Of a stretch of DNA of 64,000 nt, positions 8,385 through 17,293 are shown piece after piece; position 1 is the first letter of the stretch; each line of letters starts with the position of its first letter. The stretch is taken from the NCBI RefSeq assembly GCF_900112645.1, contig NZ_FOMO01000008.1:62001-126000 (forward strand). The letters are read 5' to 3'. A program made the translations under genes and the position numbers. The notes below the pieces were generated by a model, which was not told where the DNA came from, did not search any database, and saw only the letters and a program-made list of their open reading frames with translations. This DNA is from Phytopseudomonas straminea. GTDB lineage: Bacteria; Pseudomonadota; Gammaproteobacteria; Pseudomonadales; Pseudomonadaceae.

Positions 8385-8900
8385 ATGCGTATTGCAACCT
8401 TGCGTCACACCCGTGCCGCGGCACTTGGCGGTGCCCTGCTGCTCGGCGTTCTGCTGCCTGGCCTGGCCCAGGCGGACGTGAACAGCGAAGTCGAAGCCCG
8501 CAACAAGCAGGCCGTCAGCGAAGCGTTCGATCGCTGGGCAGCCGGCGGCAATACCTTCTTCCGCGACATCCTGGCGCCCGACGTGGTGTGGACCATCAAA
8601 GGCTCGGGACCCAGCGCCGGCACCCATCACGGCGTGGACGCCTTCGTAGGCCAGGCGGTCCAGCCGTTCGCCGCACGCCTGTCCGAGCCAGTGCGGCCGG
8701 TGAGCAAGCAGGTGTGGGCCGATGGCGACCACGTGATCATCCAGTGGGACGGCACCGGCGTGGCCCGCGATGGCCAGCCCTATCGCAACAGCTACGCGTG
8801 GATCTTTCGCATGCGCGACGGCAAGGCCTACGAGGTATCGGCGTACCTCGACCTGCCGGCCTACGACGATGTGCTGCAGCGCATCCCAGATCCGGCGTGA
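8385..8900 (+). CDS. Secreted SnoaL/NTF2-like (ketosteroid-isomerase-fold) protein
   Basis: 171 residues with a signal peptide (Arg-rich start, hydrophobic core GGALLLGVLLPGLAQA, cleavage near residue 29). The mature domain shows the SnoaL-like pattern EARNKQAVSEAFDRWAAGG, DVVWTIKGSGPSAG and YAWIFRMRDGKAYEVSAYLD. Family members bind small hydrophobic molecules or act as isomerases or hydrolases. It is divergent from the AraC regulator and five bases ahead of the next gene, so the two downstream genes probably form one unit. Confidence 0.85.
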   Translation: MRIATLRHTRAAALGGALLLGVLLPGLAQADVNSEVEARNKQAVSEAFDRWAAGGNTFFRDILAPDVVWTIKGSGPSAGTHHGVDAFVGQAVQPFAARLSEPVRPVSKQVWADGDHVIIQWDGTGVARDGQPYRNSYAWIFRMRDGKAYEVSAYLDLPAYDDVLQRIPDPA

Positions 8901-8905
8901 CGGCC

Positions 8906-9265
8906 ATGAATTGCCGAGCTACCTGCCTGCGCGCCCTGCTCATGGGCGCGCTTCTGGCGGCACCCGCTGCGGTGCTTGCTACCTCATCCACCACGGCGAC
9001 AACGTCGCCCAACCAGGAGAACGCCATGGCCAACCATCCCTACGTCGGCATGTGGGTCACCGACGACGGCCAGATCCGCCACGAACTGCTGCCCAACGGG
9101 CGCTACGACGAAGCACGCGGCAGCCGGGAAAGTGCCTATCAAGGTCGTTATGAAATCACCGGCACCCATATCGACTACTGGGACGACACCGGCTTCACCG
9201 CCGATGGCGAGTTCGTCGACCGCGACACGCTGCACCACGGCGGCATGATCTTTCGCCGCCGCTAG
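8906..9265 (+). CDS. Atu4866-domain protein with possible signal peptide
   Basis: 119 residues from the ATG at 8906; the first 25 or so residues look like a signal peptide (LRALLMGALLAAPAAVLA). Residues ~41-119 (MANHPYVGMWVTDDGQIRHE to the end) match the compact ~80-residue Atu4866-like domain. A second in-frame ATG at 9026 opens exactly at this domain and has an AGGAG ribosome site six bases before it, whereas the 8906 start has only a weak one. Both an exported and a cytoplasmic form are possible. Function unknown. Confidence 0.7.
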   Translation: MNCRATCLRALLMGALLAAPAAVLATSSTTATTSPNQENAMANHPYVGMWVTDDGQIRHELLPNGRYDEARGSRESAYQGRYEITGTHIDYWDDTGFTADGEFVDRDTLHHGGMIFRRR

Positions 9266-9273
9266 CGGATGCG

Positions 9274-9303
9274 GGCCGCCTCGGTATCGGGGCGGCCTTT
9301 TTT
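9274..9303 (+). terminator. Rho-independent terminator
   Basis: GGCCGCC (9274-9280), 10-base loop, GGCGGCC (9291-9297), then six T. It ends the 8385-9265 unit; the convergent OsmC gene stops in the T run. Confidence 0.85.
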
Positions 9304-9785
9304 CAGGCCGGAGTCTCGATCAACAGCTCGGGCTCGTGGCTGACCGGGAAATTCATCGAGCGGGCGATAAAGCACATTTCATGGGCCTGATGATGCAGTG
9401 CACGAGCCTTTTCCAGATCGCTGCCGGCGGCCAGCGTCACTTTCGGCCGCAGCACCACTGAGGTGAACTGCCCGGCACCGTCGGCCTGTTCGAGCATGGC
9501 GCCCTGGGCGTTGTCCTCGTAGGCGATCACAACGATGCCGGCACCGGCGCACAGGCCCAGATACCAGAGCTTGTGGCAGGCGGAAAGCGACGCGACCAGC
9601 AGCTCCTCGGGGTTCCAGCGCGCCGGGTCACCTCGAAAGCTCGGGTCGGACGAGCCGGCGATGGTGGGCTTGCCAGCGGCCTCGATGCTGTGGGCACGGC
9701 TGTAACCGCGATAGGAAGAAGTGCCGCTGCCCTCGTTGCCGGTCCAGGTCACGCGTACGTCGTAGTGATGCTGTTTGTCCGCCAT
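9303..9785 (-). CDS. OsmC-family protein (thiol peroxidase-like)
   Basis: 160 residues from the ATG at 9785, which has a good AGGAG ribosome site; the longer frame upstream lacks one. OsmC features are NPEELLVASLSACHKLWYLG with the first peroxidatic Cys, and KARALHHQAHEMCFIARSMNFP with the second Cys near the C-terminus. OsmC/Ohr proteins reduce organic hydroperoxides with this Cys pair. This is the YhfA/OsmC-like side of the family; which subgroup cannot be settled by eye. Confidence 0.85.
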   Translation of the reverse strand: MADKQHHYDVRVTWTGNEGSGTSSYRGYSRAHSIEAAGKPTIAGSSDPSFRGDPARWNPEELLVASLSACHKLWYLGLCAGAGIVVIAYEDNAQGAMLEQADGAGQFTSVVLRPKVTLAAGSDLEKARALHHQAHEMCFIARSMNFPVSHEPELLIETPA

Positions 9786-9981
9786 CTGCTGCTCCTGAAA
9801 ATGGATGACTGATCCAGGCAGACGAGCGTAGCGCGTAAACGCATTGGCAGTGGCGATTTCGAGGTGATTGGAGAACGCGGCAGGACGACTTAGCACCGAC
9901 ATTGCATCAGCGCGGTACAGCTCGATCGTCTGCTGTGATTGAGTGAATCTCGAGGCGGCTAGCCGCCCCGAGACATCAGGC

Positions 9982-11274
9982 TCACTGATTGCGCGTCACG
10001 CGCCAGATGGTGTTGGACAGATCGTCAGCGATGATCAGCGCGCCTTTCGGGTCGACCGTTACGCCCACCGGGCGGCCACGGGTCTTGCCATCCTCGCCGC
10101 GGAAGCCGGTGGCGAAGTCGATGGGCTCGCCAGCCGGACGGCCATCGGCGAACGGCACGAAGATCACCTTGTAGCCCACCGGGTTATCGCGGTTCCAGCT
10201 GCCGTGCTCACCGACGAACACGCCGTTGGCGAACTGCTCGCCCATCTCCGGGATGGAGAAGTCGACGCCCAGCGCCGCTACGTGGGAGCCGAGGGCGTAG
10301 TCCGGCTTGATGGTGATTTCGACCATTTCCGGCTTGTGCGGCTGCACGCGGGTGTCGGCATTCGGGCCCCAGTAGGCGTAAGGCCAGCCGTAGAACTTGC
10401 CCTCCTGCACCGAGGTCAGGTAATCCGGCACCAGGTCCGGACCCAGCTCGTCACGCTCGTTGACTACCGCCCACAACTGCCCGGTTTCCGGCTGGATGGT
10501 CAGCGCGGTCGGGTTGCGCAGGCCGGTCGCGTAGGGTTTGTGCATGCCGCTTTCGGCATCGATCTGCCAGACCAGCGCACGGTCGGCCTCGACTTCCATG
10601 CCGCGCTCGCCGATGTTGCTGTTCGAGCCGATGCCGACATACAGATAGCGACCATCGGGGCTGATGGTCATCGCCTTGGTCCAGTGATGGTTGATCTCTT
10701 TCGGCAGGTCGGTGACCTTGGCCGGCTCGCCGCTGGCCTGGGTCTGGCCGTCCTGGTAGTCGAAGCGCACCACCGCGTCCTGGTTGGCCACGTACAGGTT
10801 GCCCTCATGGAAGGCCAGGCCGTAGGGCGCATTGAGGTTCTCGGCGAATACCGTCTGGGTTTCGTAGGTGCCGTCACCGTCGGCATCACGCAGCAGGGTC
10901 AGGCGGTTACCGCCTTTGACCTTGGTATTGCCCTGGGCCTTGATGTAGCTGGCGATCACGTCCTTGGGCTTGAGCTTGGCCGCATTGCCGCCACGGCCCT
11001 CGGCCACCAGGATGTCGCCGTTGGGCAGCACCAGGGTCTGGCGCGGAATCTTCAGGTCGGTGGCGATCGCCGTGATGCTGAAGCCTTCCGGCACGTCGGG
11101 CTTGCGGTCGCCCCACTCCGCCGGCTCGGCGATCTTCATGCTCGGCAGCAGGCCGCGTTGTGGCTCGGGCAATTTCGGGTTGGGGCCGCGCTCGAGGGTG
11201 GTGTCCGCTTCGCCGCCGCAGGCGCCGAGCAGCAGCGCCATGCTGAGGGTGGTCAGTGCACTTGCCGTTTTCAT
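9982..11274 (-). CDS. PQQ-dependent sugar (sorbosone-like) dehydrogenase, lipoprotein
   Basis: 430 residues with a lipoprotein signal peptide (lipobox LGAC, Cys at about residue 19). The body is the glucose/sorbosone dehydrogenase six-bladed propeller: VLPNGDILVAEGRGG near the start, INHHWTKAMTISPDGRYLYV mid-way and VGEHGSWNRDNPVGYKV near the C-terminus. Homologues are soluble or lipid-anchored periplasmic PQQ enzymes oxidising aldoses or aldehydes. It overlaps the upstream DUF2231-like gene by four bases, a translational coupling that suggests the membrane protein works with it. Confidence 0.85.
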   Translation of the reverse strand: MKTASALTTLSMALLLGACGGEADTTLERGPNPKLPEPQRGLLPSMKIAEPAEWGDRKPDVPEGFSITAIATDLKIPRQTLVLPNGDILVAEGRGGNAAKLKPKDVIASYIKAQGNTKVKGGNRLTLLRDADGDGTYETQTVFAENLNAPYGLAFHEGNLYVANQDAVVRFDYQDGQTQASGEPAKVTDLPKEINHHWTKAMTISPDGRYLYVGIGSNSNIGERGMEVEADRALVWQIDAESGMHKPYATGLRNPTALTIQPETGQLWAVVNERDELGPDLVPDYLTSVQEGKFYGWPYAYWGPNADTRVQPHKPEMVEITIKPDYALGSHVAALGVDFSIPEMGEQFANGVFVGEHGSWNRDNPVGYKVIFVPFADGRPAGEPIDFATGFRGEDGKTRGRPVGVTVDPKGALIIADDLSNTIWRVTRNQ

Positions 11275-11699
11275 CGCTCACCTCCCGAACGCAGGTTGCT
11301 CAGGCCCAGCCAGGCGGTGATCACCGCCAGCACGGCGACGACTACCGACAGCACCAGCCCGGTGGGCATCACCGCCCAGGCGTCCTTGGCGTGCTCGAAG
11401 GCGTTGATCAGCCCGATTACCCAGGTGACCAGCAGCAGCAGGAAATACAGCACCGGGCGACCGGCCTTGCGCTGCGCACCGATCAGGTTGCCCAGGGCGA
11501 ACAGCAGCGCCAGGCCGGCGAACAGCAAGCCGCCGGCGATCAGCCAGGCCGCGAAGTTGGCCCACTGGATCTGGAAGCTGTTGTAGTAGGCGATATCGCT
11601 CAGCAGCGCGCCGAGAAACAGCGGAACGGTGCCGGCCAGCAGCATCGCGTGCAGCGGCCCTGGCCTGTAGCGGTAGTCGGGGTGGGTGGTAACGGTCAC
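11271..11699 (-). CDS. DUF2231-like four-helix membrane protein
   Basis: 142 residues with four predicted membrane helices. The N-terminus (YRPGPLHAMLLAGTVPLFLG) has the small-residue His motif seen in DUF2231 proteins. It precedes and overlaps the PQQ sugar dehydrogenase gene (ATGA-type overlap). Such small membrane proteins may carry quinone or haem redox partners, but no haem motif is certain here. Role as electron acceptor is inference. Confidence 0.75.
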   Translation of the reverse strand: MTVTTHPDYRYRPGPLHAMLLAGTVPLFLGALLSDIAYYNSFQIQWANFAAWLIAGGLLFAGLALLFALGNLIGAQRKAGRPVLYFLLLLVTWVIGLINAFEHAKDAWAVMPTGLVLSVVVAVLAVITAWLGLSNLRSGGER

Positions 11700-11940
11700 G
11701 GTGGCTCCTTATCGTTCAGCGATCCCGGGGCTGGAAGCCGGCGCACCTGCACCGGCCCATCTGGCTCGCGCTGACAGCGCATAGGGGAAGATTGCGCTGC
11801 CGGAACGTTAGTTCACCTCCATTTCAGGGCGGAAATATCTTGAAAGATCCAGCAACGACCGCCCCCTTTAAGCCCTGAGCGTGCCGCTACCTCCTGACAG
11901 TACTGCTGCATCATCGGGGTCTAGGTGCGTTGCAGCTTGC
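11700..11940. other. Intergenic region, no gene seen
   Basis: 241 bases between the DUF2231-like gene and the end of the HDAC-family gene. Probably holds the leftward promoter for the sugar dehydrogenase operon. No hairpin with a T run or clear operator was found. Confidence 0.6.
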
Positions 11941-12957
11941 TCAGCCCAGCAGCCCCTTGAAGAACCGCGAGGCGTTCTCGTCGAGGGTGGCGATGTCGTA
12001 CCCGCCTTCCTGCACTACCACGCACGGCAGGCCAAGGGCGCGGATGCGCCGGCCCAGTTGCTCGAAACCGGCGTGGCTGACCGCGACCTTGGACTGCGGG
12101 TCGTTCTCGTAGATATCGAAGCCTAGCGACAGCACCAGCACCTGCGGCGCGAACGCGCTGATCGCCTGTTCGGCCTGGCCCAGGCAGGTGAAGAAGTCCG
12201 CCTCAGAGGCGCCATGTGCCATCGGCAGGTTCAGGTTGTAACCCTTGCCGGCCCCTGCGCCCTGCTCGTCGTCGAAGCCGGCCACCACCGGGTAGAAGTT
12301 GGTCGGGTCGCCATGGATGGAAACGTACTGCACGTCGTCGCGCTCGTAGAAGATTTCCTGGATGCCCTGGCCGTGGTGCATGTCGGTGTCGAGGATGGTG
12401 ACCCGCTCGAAACTGGCGCGCAGCACCTGGGCAGCGATGGCCGCATTGTTGAGAAAGCAGAAGCCGCCGGCCGCCTCGGCCCGCGCGTGGTGACCCGGCG
12501 GGCGGCACAGCGCGTAGGCCTGTGGCTCGCCATCACGTACCGCCAGGGCGGCAGCGACGGCGGCCTGGGCCGACCAGTAGGCGGCCGTCCAGGTGTGCTC
12601 GCCGATCGGGCAACTGCCGTCGGCAAGGTAGCGCGCGGTCTTGCCGAGAATGCCGCGCAACGGATTGTTCTCGCGGATGAAGATGTTCGACATCACCTCG
12701 TCGCCCCAGTCCTCGTCGACCTCGTGCCACTGGGCGTAGGCGCTTTGCAGGTAGTCCAGATAGGCGTCGCTGTGCACCGCACGCAGCGGCGCGAGGCCGT
12801 GATCCGCCGGCTCGACGACCGCGAAGCCGAGCTGGCGGGCCATGGCCAGCAACGGGTCGATACGTGCCGGAATTTCCTGGGGCTCGCGCATCTGCCCACG
12901 GGACAGGTAACTGCGGGGATGATGCAGGCGTTGCTGAGGGTGGAAAAAGGTTTTCAT
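11941..12957 (-). CDS. Histone-deacetylase-family protein (acetylpolyamine amidohydrolase type)
   Basis: 338 residues, close to bacterial acetylpolyamine amidohydrolases. Active-site residues visible: His156-His157 (RPPGHHARAEAAGGFCFLNN), zinc ligands Asp192 and His194 (LDTDMHHGQG) and Asp281 (LGFDIYENDP), and Tyr320 in EGGY. The insertion near residues 82-100 (DEDWGDEVMSNIFIRENNP) is like the loop that restricts such enzymes to acetylated polyamines. It follows the GhrA-like gene by 61 bases in the same operon. Expected reaction is hydrolysis of an N-acetyl amine to acetate and amine. Confidence 0.85.
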   Translation of the reverse strand: MKTFFHPQQRLHHPRSYLSRGQMREPQEIPARIDPLLAMARQLGFAVVEPADHGLAPLRAVHSDAYLDYLQSAYAQWHEVDEDWGDEVMSNIFIRENNPLRGILGKTARYLADGSCPIGEHTWTAAYWSAQAAVAAALAVRDGEPQAYALCRPPGHHARAEAAGGFCFLNNAAIAAQVLRASFERVTILDTDMHHGQGIQEIFYERDDVQYVSIHGDPTNFYPVVAGFDDEQGAGAGKGYNLNLPMAHGASEADFFTCLGQAEQAISAFAPQVLVLSLGFDIYENDPQSKVAVSHAGFEQLGRRIRALGLPCVVVQEGGYDIATLDENASRFFKGLLG

Positions 12958-13018
12958 GGCGATTGTCCGTAGTCGTGACAGAGAGGAGCGCGCATCACTG
13001 GCGGCGCCCGTCGGCGAT

Positions 13019-13975
13019 TCAGTAACCCAGCGCGGGATCGACCTGATGGTTCAGTGGCAGGCCGGCGTGCAGGCGCTGCAGGTTGTCGGCGATCTGCCGG
13101 GCGATGCAGGCGTCGGACGCCGCCGACGCCATGTGCGGCGTGACCCACACGCCGGGCGCCTGCCAGAGCGGCGAGTCGCGGTGCAGCGGCTCGCTGGCGA
13201 ACACGTCCAGCAAGGCGCCGCGCAACTGGCCGCTGGCCAACGCATCGAGCAGATCGGCCTCCACCAGATGCTCGCCGCGACCGCAGTTGATCAGCGCCGC
13301 GCCCTGGGCCAGATGCCCGAACAGTTCATGGTCGAGCAGGCCGCGTGTGGTGGCGGTCAGCGGCAGCAGGTTGACCAGCAGGTCCAGGCCATCGAGAAAG
13401 CCGGCCAACGCGTCGGCGCCGGCAAAGGTGGCGATGCCCTCCAGCTCCCGCGACGTCCGCGCCCAGCCGCGTACCCCATAGCCGGCCTGGGCCAGCCGCG
13501 CGGCCACTGGCGTGCCGATGGCGCCCAGGCCCATAACGCCGACCCGGTAATCCCGCGCCGCACGCTGCACCGGCCGCTGCCATTGCTGGCTCGCGCGCCC
13601 CTCGATCACCTGATCGAACCCGCGATGAAAATGCAGCACGCCCCAGTGCACGTATTCGGCCATGCCCTGCGAGTGGTCGGGGTCGACCACCCGACACACG
13701 GGAAGCCCGGCAGGCCTGGAGCGGTCATGCTCCAGATGGTCGACGCCCGAGCCGATCGAGTGGATCAGCCGCAGCGCCGGCAAACGCCCCAGGCTGCCCT
13801 CGGCAGGGTACCAGCAGGCCGCGACCTGGGCCCGTTCGGCGCCCGGTTCATCGGGGCGCAGCACCCTGAGTTCGGGGGCATGGCGGGCGAACAGCTCGGC
13901 GAGCCAGTCTTCGAGCGGCCGCTCACGGCACAGCAGCACCACGCTGGGCAGGGTTTCAGCGGCACCAGTCATCAC
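13019..13975 (-). CDS. GhrA-like D-2-hydroxyacid dehydrogenase (glyoxylate/hydroxypyruvate reductase)
   Basis: 318 residues (GTG at 13975 or the adjacent ATG at 13972). The NAD-binding motif is GLGAIG near residue 149. The catalytic triad of the family is visible as Arg in NCGRGEHL, Glu in FASEPLHRD and His in VTPHMASAAS. GhrA enzymes reduce glyoxylate, hydroxypyruvate and related 2-oxo acids with NAD(P)H. The start lies within the 3' end of the class II aldolase gene (20-base overlap), so they are translated together. Confidence 0.88.
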   Translation of the reverse strand: MMTGAAETLPSVVLLCRERPLEDWLAELFARHAPELRVLRPDEPGAERAQVAACWYPAEGSLGRLPALRLIHSIGSGVDHLEHDRSRPAGLPVCRVVDPDHSQGMAEYVHWGVLHFHRGFDQVIEGRASQQWQRPVQRAARDYRVGVMGLGAIGTPVAARLAQAGYGVRGWARTSRELEGIATFAGADALAGFLDGLDLLVNLLPLTATTRGLLDHELFGHLAQGAALINCGRGEHLVEADLLDALASGQLRGALLDVFASEPLHRDSPLWQAPGVWVTPHMASAASDACIARQIADNLQRLHAGLPLNHQVDPALGY

Positions 13976-14711
13976 GCTGCTCCTCGATCAGGCTGAGGGC
14001 GGCCTGCCAGGCCAGGTCGATGATGCCGTCGATACCGTCGCGGGCGAACTGCGCGGCTGTGTGCTCGCACACCGCTTCGCTGGGAACGTTCAATGCCACG
14101 CCCGCCGCCATCGCCTGGATCTGCGCCTGGCAGGCACGCTCCAGGAAATAGATCTCGTGAAAGGCGTGGGCCACGCTCTGGCCGCCGGCCAGCAGACCAT
14201 GGTTACGCAGGATCATCGCCTTGTGGCTGCCCAGGTCCGCCACCAGGCGCACGCGTTCTTCCAGCGACAGGGCGATGCCTTCATAGGTGTGATACGCCAG
14301 GTTGCCGTAGAACTTCAGCGCATGCTGGGTCAGTGGCAGCAAGCCGTCACGCTGGGCGGCCACGGCCATGCCGGCAGCGGTGTGGGTGTGCACGATGCAG
14401 CGCATGTCCGGGCGGGCTTCGTGAATCGCCGAATGGATGACGAAGCCGGCAGCGTTGACCCGCCGCTGGCCACCCAGGCGATCCACCACATTGCCCTGCA
14501 GGTCGATCAGCACCAGGTCGCTGGCGCGCATCTTCTCGAACGCCACGCCGTAGCGGTTGATCAGGAAGTGATGCGCCGGCCCCGGCACCCGCAGGGTGAT
14601 ATGGGTGTCGATCAGATCGGTCATGCGATAGTAGGCGACCAGCCGGTACAGGGCGGCCAGCTCGCAGCGCGCCTGCCATTCGGCATCGCTGATGATCTCG
14701 GGCTTGCTCAT
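13956..14711 (-). CDS. Class II aldolase/adducin-family protein
   Basis: 251 residues from the ATG at 14711, which overlaps the MFS stop (ATGA). Zinc ligands are the His-x-His in IVHTHTAAGMAV and the later His in LRNHGLLAGG; YRMTDLIDTHITLRVPG is the usual N-terminal motif. Members are fuculose-phosphate aldolase-like lyases or decarboxylases. Its operon partners suggest a 2-oxo acid or aldehyde product reduced by the GhrA-like enzyme. Confidence 0.85.
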   Translation of the reverse strand: MSKPEIISDAEWQARCELAALYRLVAYYRMTDLIDTHITLRVPGPAHHFLINRYGVAFEKMRASDLVLIDLQGNVVDRLGGQRRVNAAGFVIHSAIHEARPDMRCIVHTHTAAGMAVAAQRDGLLPLTQHALKFYGNLAYHTYEGIALSLEERVRLVADLGSHKAMILRNHGLLAGGQSVAHAFHEIYFLERACQAQIQAMAAGVALNVPSEAVCEHTAAQFARDGIDGIIDLAWQAALSLIEEQRDDWCR

Positions 14712-16021
14712 GGGGTCACGACCTCCGGGTTGGACAGGCTGGGGTTGCGGCGCTCCTCGGCGCGCAAGCGCGACAGGCCGATCACGCCGACCAGCGACAT
14801 CAGGGCCAGCACGCTGAAGAACAGCGCCAGCGGCATCCATTGCCCGGCGAACTGCCCGGCCAGGTAGGTGCCGATCAGCGGCGTGAGGCCGCCAGTCAGG
14901 CCGCTGCCCAGTTGATAGGCGACGGAAATGCCCGAGTAGCGCACCTGGGCGGCAAAGGCCTCGGCCATGTAGCCGGCGATCGCCGAATACAGCGCCGCCA
15001 GCAGCAACACGGCCAGGGCGATACCGGCGGTCATGTAGACCAGGTTGCCGGTCTGCACGAGCAGGAACATCGGGTATGGCACCAGCATGCACAGCGCCGC
15101 CACCCCCTTCAGGAAGCGCCCTTCACCGAAGCGTTCGGCCAGCAGTGCCGAACACGGCTGGGAGAGGAACTGCAGGATGGTGACCAGGAACAGGCAATCG
15201 AGAATGGTCGACTTGGAGATGCCCTGGTACTGGGTCACGTAGGTGATCATGAAGGTGTTGGTGAAGAAGAAGCCGCCCGAACCGATGGTCACCGCCGCCG
15301 CGGCGAACAGGATCTGCCGCCAGTTGTGGCGCAGCACGTCCTTCACCGGGCTCTTGGAGGTCTGCTTCTGCTCCTTGACCCTGGCGAACTCCGGCGACTC
15401 GGGCACGCCGAAGCGAATCGCCAGGCCCACCAGCATCAGCACGCCGCTGAGCAGGAACGGCACGCGCCAGCCCCAGGTCATCAGCGCCTCCTGATCCATC
15501 TCGCTGATGGCGCGAAAGGCGATCAGCGCCAGCAGCAGGCCCGCTGGGCTACCCAGCTGGGCGAATGATGCGAAGAACACCTTGCGGCCCTTGGGCGCGT
15601 GTTCGCTGGCCATCAGCACCGCCCCGCCCCACTCGCCGCCGACCGAGATGCCCTGCAGGAAACGCAGCGCCACCAGGCCGATCGGCCCCCAGATGCCGGC
15701 CTGGGCATAGGTCGGCAGCAGGCCGATGCAGGTGGTGGCCACGCCCATCAGCACCATGGTGAACAACAGCATCTTCTTGCGCCCCAGGCGATCACCCAGG
15801 TGGCCGAACACCACGCCGGCGAATGGTCGGGCGATGAAGCCGACGGCGAAGGTGGCGAACGCCGCCATGGTGCTCAGCATCGCGTTGTCGCTGGGAAAGA
15901 ACAGCTGCCCGAGCACCAGCGCCGCGGCGAAGGCGTAGATGTAGAAATCGTAGAATTCGATGGTGGTGCCGATGAAGGCGGCCGCCGCGGCACGACGCGG
16001 CGTGGAGGTTGGGGTGGTCAT
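14708..16021 (-). CDS. MFS transporter, metabolite:H+ symporter (MHS) type
   Basis: 437 residues, twelve predicted helices. MHS signatures are FIGTTIEFYDFYIYAFAAAL at the N-terminus, ARPFAGVVFGHLGDRLGRKK between helices 2 and 3, and LQGISVGGEWGGAVLMASEH in helix 4. Members import organic acids such as citrate, alpha-ketoglutarate or shikimate with protons. It is the first gene of a leftward operon with a class II aldolase, a GhrA-like reductase and an HDAC-family enzyme, so it likely brings in the pathway substrate. Confidence 0.9.
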   Translation of the reverse strand: MTTPTSTPRRAAAAAFIGTTIEFYDFYIYAFAAALVLGQLFFPSDNAMLSTMAAFATFAVGFIARPFAGVVFGHLGDRLGRKKMLLFTMVLMGVATTCIGLLPTYAQAGIWGPIGLVALRFLQGISVGGEWGGAVLMASEHAPKGRKVFFASFAQLGSPAGLLLALIAFRAISEMDQEALMTWGWRVPFLLSGVLMLVGLAIRFGVPESPEFARVKEQKQTSKSPVKDVLRHNWRQILFAAAAVTIGSGGFFFTNTFMITYVTQYQGISKSTILDCLFLVTILQFLSQPCSALLAERFGEGRFLKGVAALCMLVPYPMFLLVQTGNLVYMTAGIALAVLLLAALYSAIAGYMAEAFAAQVRYSGISVAYQLGSGLTGGLTPLIGTYLAGQFAGQWMPLALFFSVLALMSLVGVIGLSRLRAEERRNPSLSNPEVVTP

Positions 16022-16149
16022 CGCAGGCTCCCGGATTCGTTTTTATAGGCAGGAGAAAAAGCACATCCCCGGTGGGGATCGGTCGCACTCTGGCGGTGCA
16101 TTGTCAGATCATGCTCCCGACCATATGCTAAGCAAAGCTTCTAATTTCA

Positions 16150-16179
16150 ATACTCAAGTATAAGTAAAACGGATACTTA
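16150..16179. promoter_or_regulatory. Probable LysR operator, MFS/LysR intergenic region
   Basis: Two adjacent inverted repeats lie eight bases before the LysR start: ATACT-CA-AGTAT (16150-16161) and TAAGTA (16161-16166) - 7 bases - TACTTA (16174-16179). Their closeness to the regulator start suggests autoregulation as well as control of the divergent MFS operon. Confidence 0.45.
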
Positions 16180-16186
16180 ACCGCCT

Positions 16187-17152
16187 ATGAATGCCGGCTA
16201 TCGCCATGCCGAAGCACGCCGTTTTCTCAACGACCGGCTGGACTGGAACCTGCTGCGCACCTTTCTGGTGATCGGCCAGGAAGGCAGCATCAGCCGCGCC
16301 GCTGCGCGCCTGCACCTGAGCCAGCCGGCGGTGAGCCAGGCGCTCAAGCGCCTCGAGGAGCAACTGGAAAGCGCCCTGGTGATCCGCAGCGGGCCGCGCA
16401 TCACGCTGTCCAAGGCAGGCGAGGAAGTCATGCAGATCGCCGCCGAGCTTTACGGCACGGTGTCGCGCCTGGGCCCGGCACTCGACGCGCCGGAAGAAAC
16501 CGTCGCCGGCAAGATCCGCATCCTGATGATCAGCCGCATCGAGTCGAGCTTCTACGACGACTTCCTGGCCAACTTTCACGTCGACTACCCGCGGGTGGAG
16601 TTCGAATTCGACGTGCTGCGCAGCTCCGACGTGGTCAGCGCCCTGCTGCAGAAAACCGCCTCGTTCGGGCTGAGCCTGTGCCGCACGCCACAGCCGCGGC
16701 TGGAGCAACGGGTGATGCTCAAGCAGCGTTATGCGTTCTTCTGCGGCAAGCGCCATGCCCTGTTCGGGCGCAACGACCTGAAGCTGGCGGATCTGAAAAG
16801 CGAGAACTTCGTGAGTTTCACCAGCGACCAGATTGGCGGCAACCTGTCGCCGCTGACCATCTTTCGCGACCAGCAGGGCTTCACCGGGCGCATCGTCGCC
16901 TCATCGTCGAGCCTCGACGAGATCCGTCGCCTGGTCGCCGCCGGCTACGGCATCGGCTGCCTGCCCGAACATATCGTCGCCAAGGACGTGCAAGCCGGCG
17001 AAGTGTGGCGCCTGCCGCCGGCGGAGGGAGTGATCGACGTGAACGTCTACCTGCTATGGAACCGCGACCAGAAGCGTACCCACGCCGAGGCGGTGTTCCT
17101 GGAGCGCTTCGAACAGGCGCTGCTGGCCACCGACGTGCGCAACAGGTTCTGA
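16187..17152 (+). CDS. LysR-type transcriptional regulator
   Basis: 321 residues with an N-terminal HTH at about residues 19-77 (GSISRAAARLHLSQPAVSQA) and a LysR substrate-binding domain. It is divergent from the MFS-aldolase-GhrA-HDAC operon and probably controls it. No strong ribosome site precedes the ATG, as is common for autoregulated LysR genes. Confidence 0.9.
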   Translation: MNAGYRHAEARRFLNDRLDWNLLRTFLVIGQEGSISRAAARLHLSQPAVSQALKRLEEQLESALVIRSGPRITLSKAGEEVMQIAAELYGTVSRLGPALDAPEETVAGKIRILMISRIESSFYDDFLANFHVDYPRVEFEFDVLRSSDVVSALLQKTASFGLSLCRTPQPRLEQRVMLKQRYAFFCGKRHALFGRNDLKLADLKSENFVSFTSDQIGGNLSPLTIFRDQQGFTGRIVASSSSLDEIRRLVAAGYGIGCLPEHIVAKDVQAGEVWRLPPAEGVIDVNVYLLWNRDQKRTHAEAVFLERFEQALLATDVRNRF

Positions 17153-17227
17153 GAGCCTGTCATGATTTTTCAGTTCAGGTTCGGCGATTTTGGCAACAAA
17201 GTGGCGCAAGGGGCCGTCCAACTATCC

Positions 17228-17293
17228 TGTGGGAACGGGCCATGCCCGTGATTTTTTCGCGGGCATGGACTGGGCGTCCCCGCCCGTTCCCAC
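17228..17293. repeat. Inverted-repeat element (REP-like, family B copy 1)
   Basis: GTGGGAACGGGC (17229-17240) pairs with GCCCGTTCCCAC (17282-17293); nested inside is CCATGCCCG / CGGGCATGG around a T-rich centre. Closely similar copies lie near 34140-34195 and 53735-53778, so it is a dispersed intergenic repeat. The hairpin may also terminate transcription between the two convergent genes here. Confidence 0.75.

Noticed and set aside
9943..11586. 547-residue plus-strand frame opposite the sugar dehydrogenase and DUF2231-like genes
   Set aside because: Antisense to two genes with clear motifs; the translated product shows no domain.
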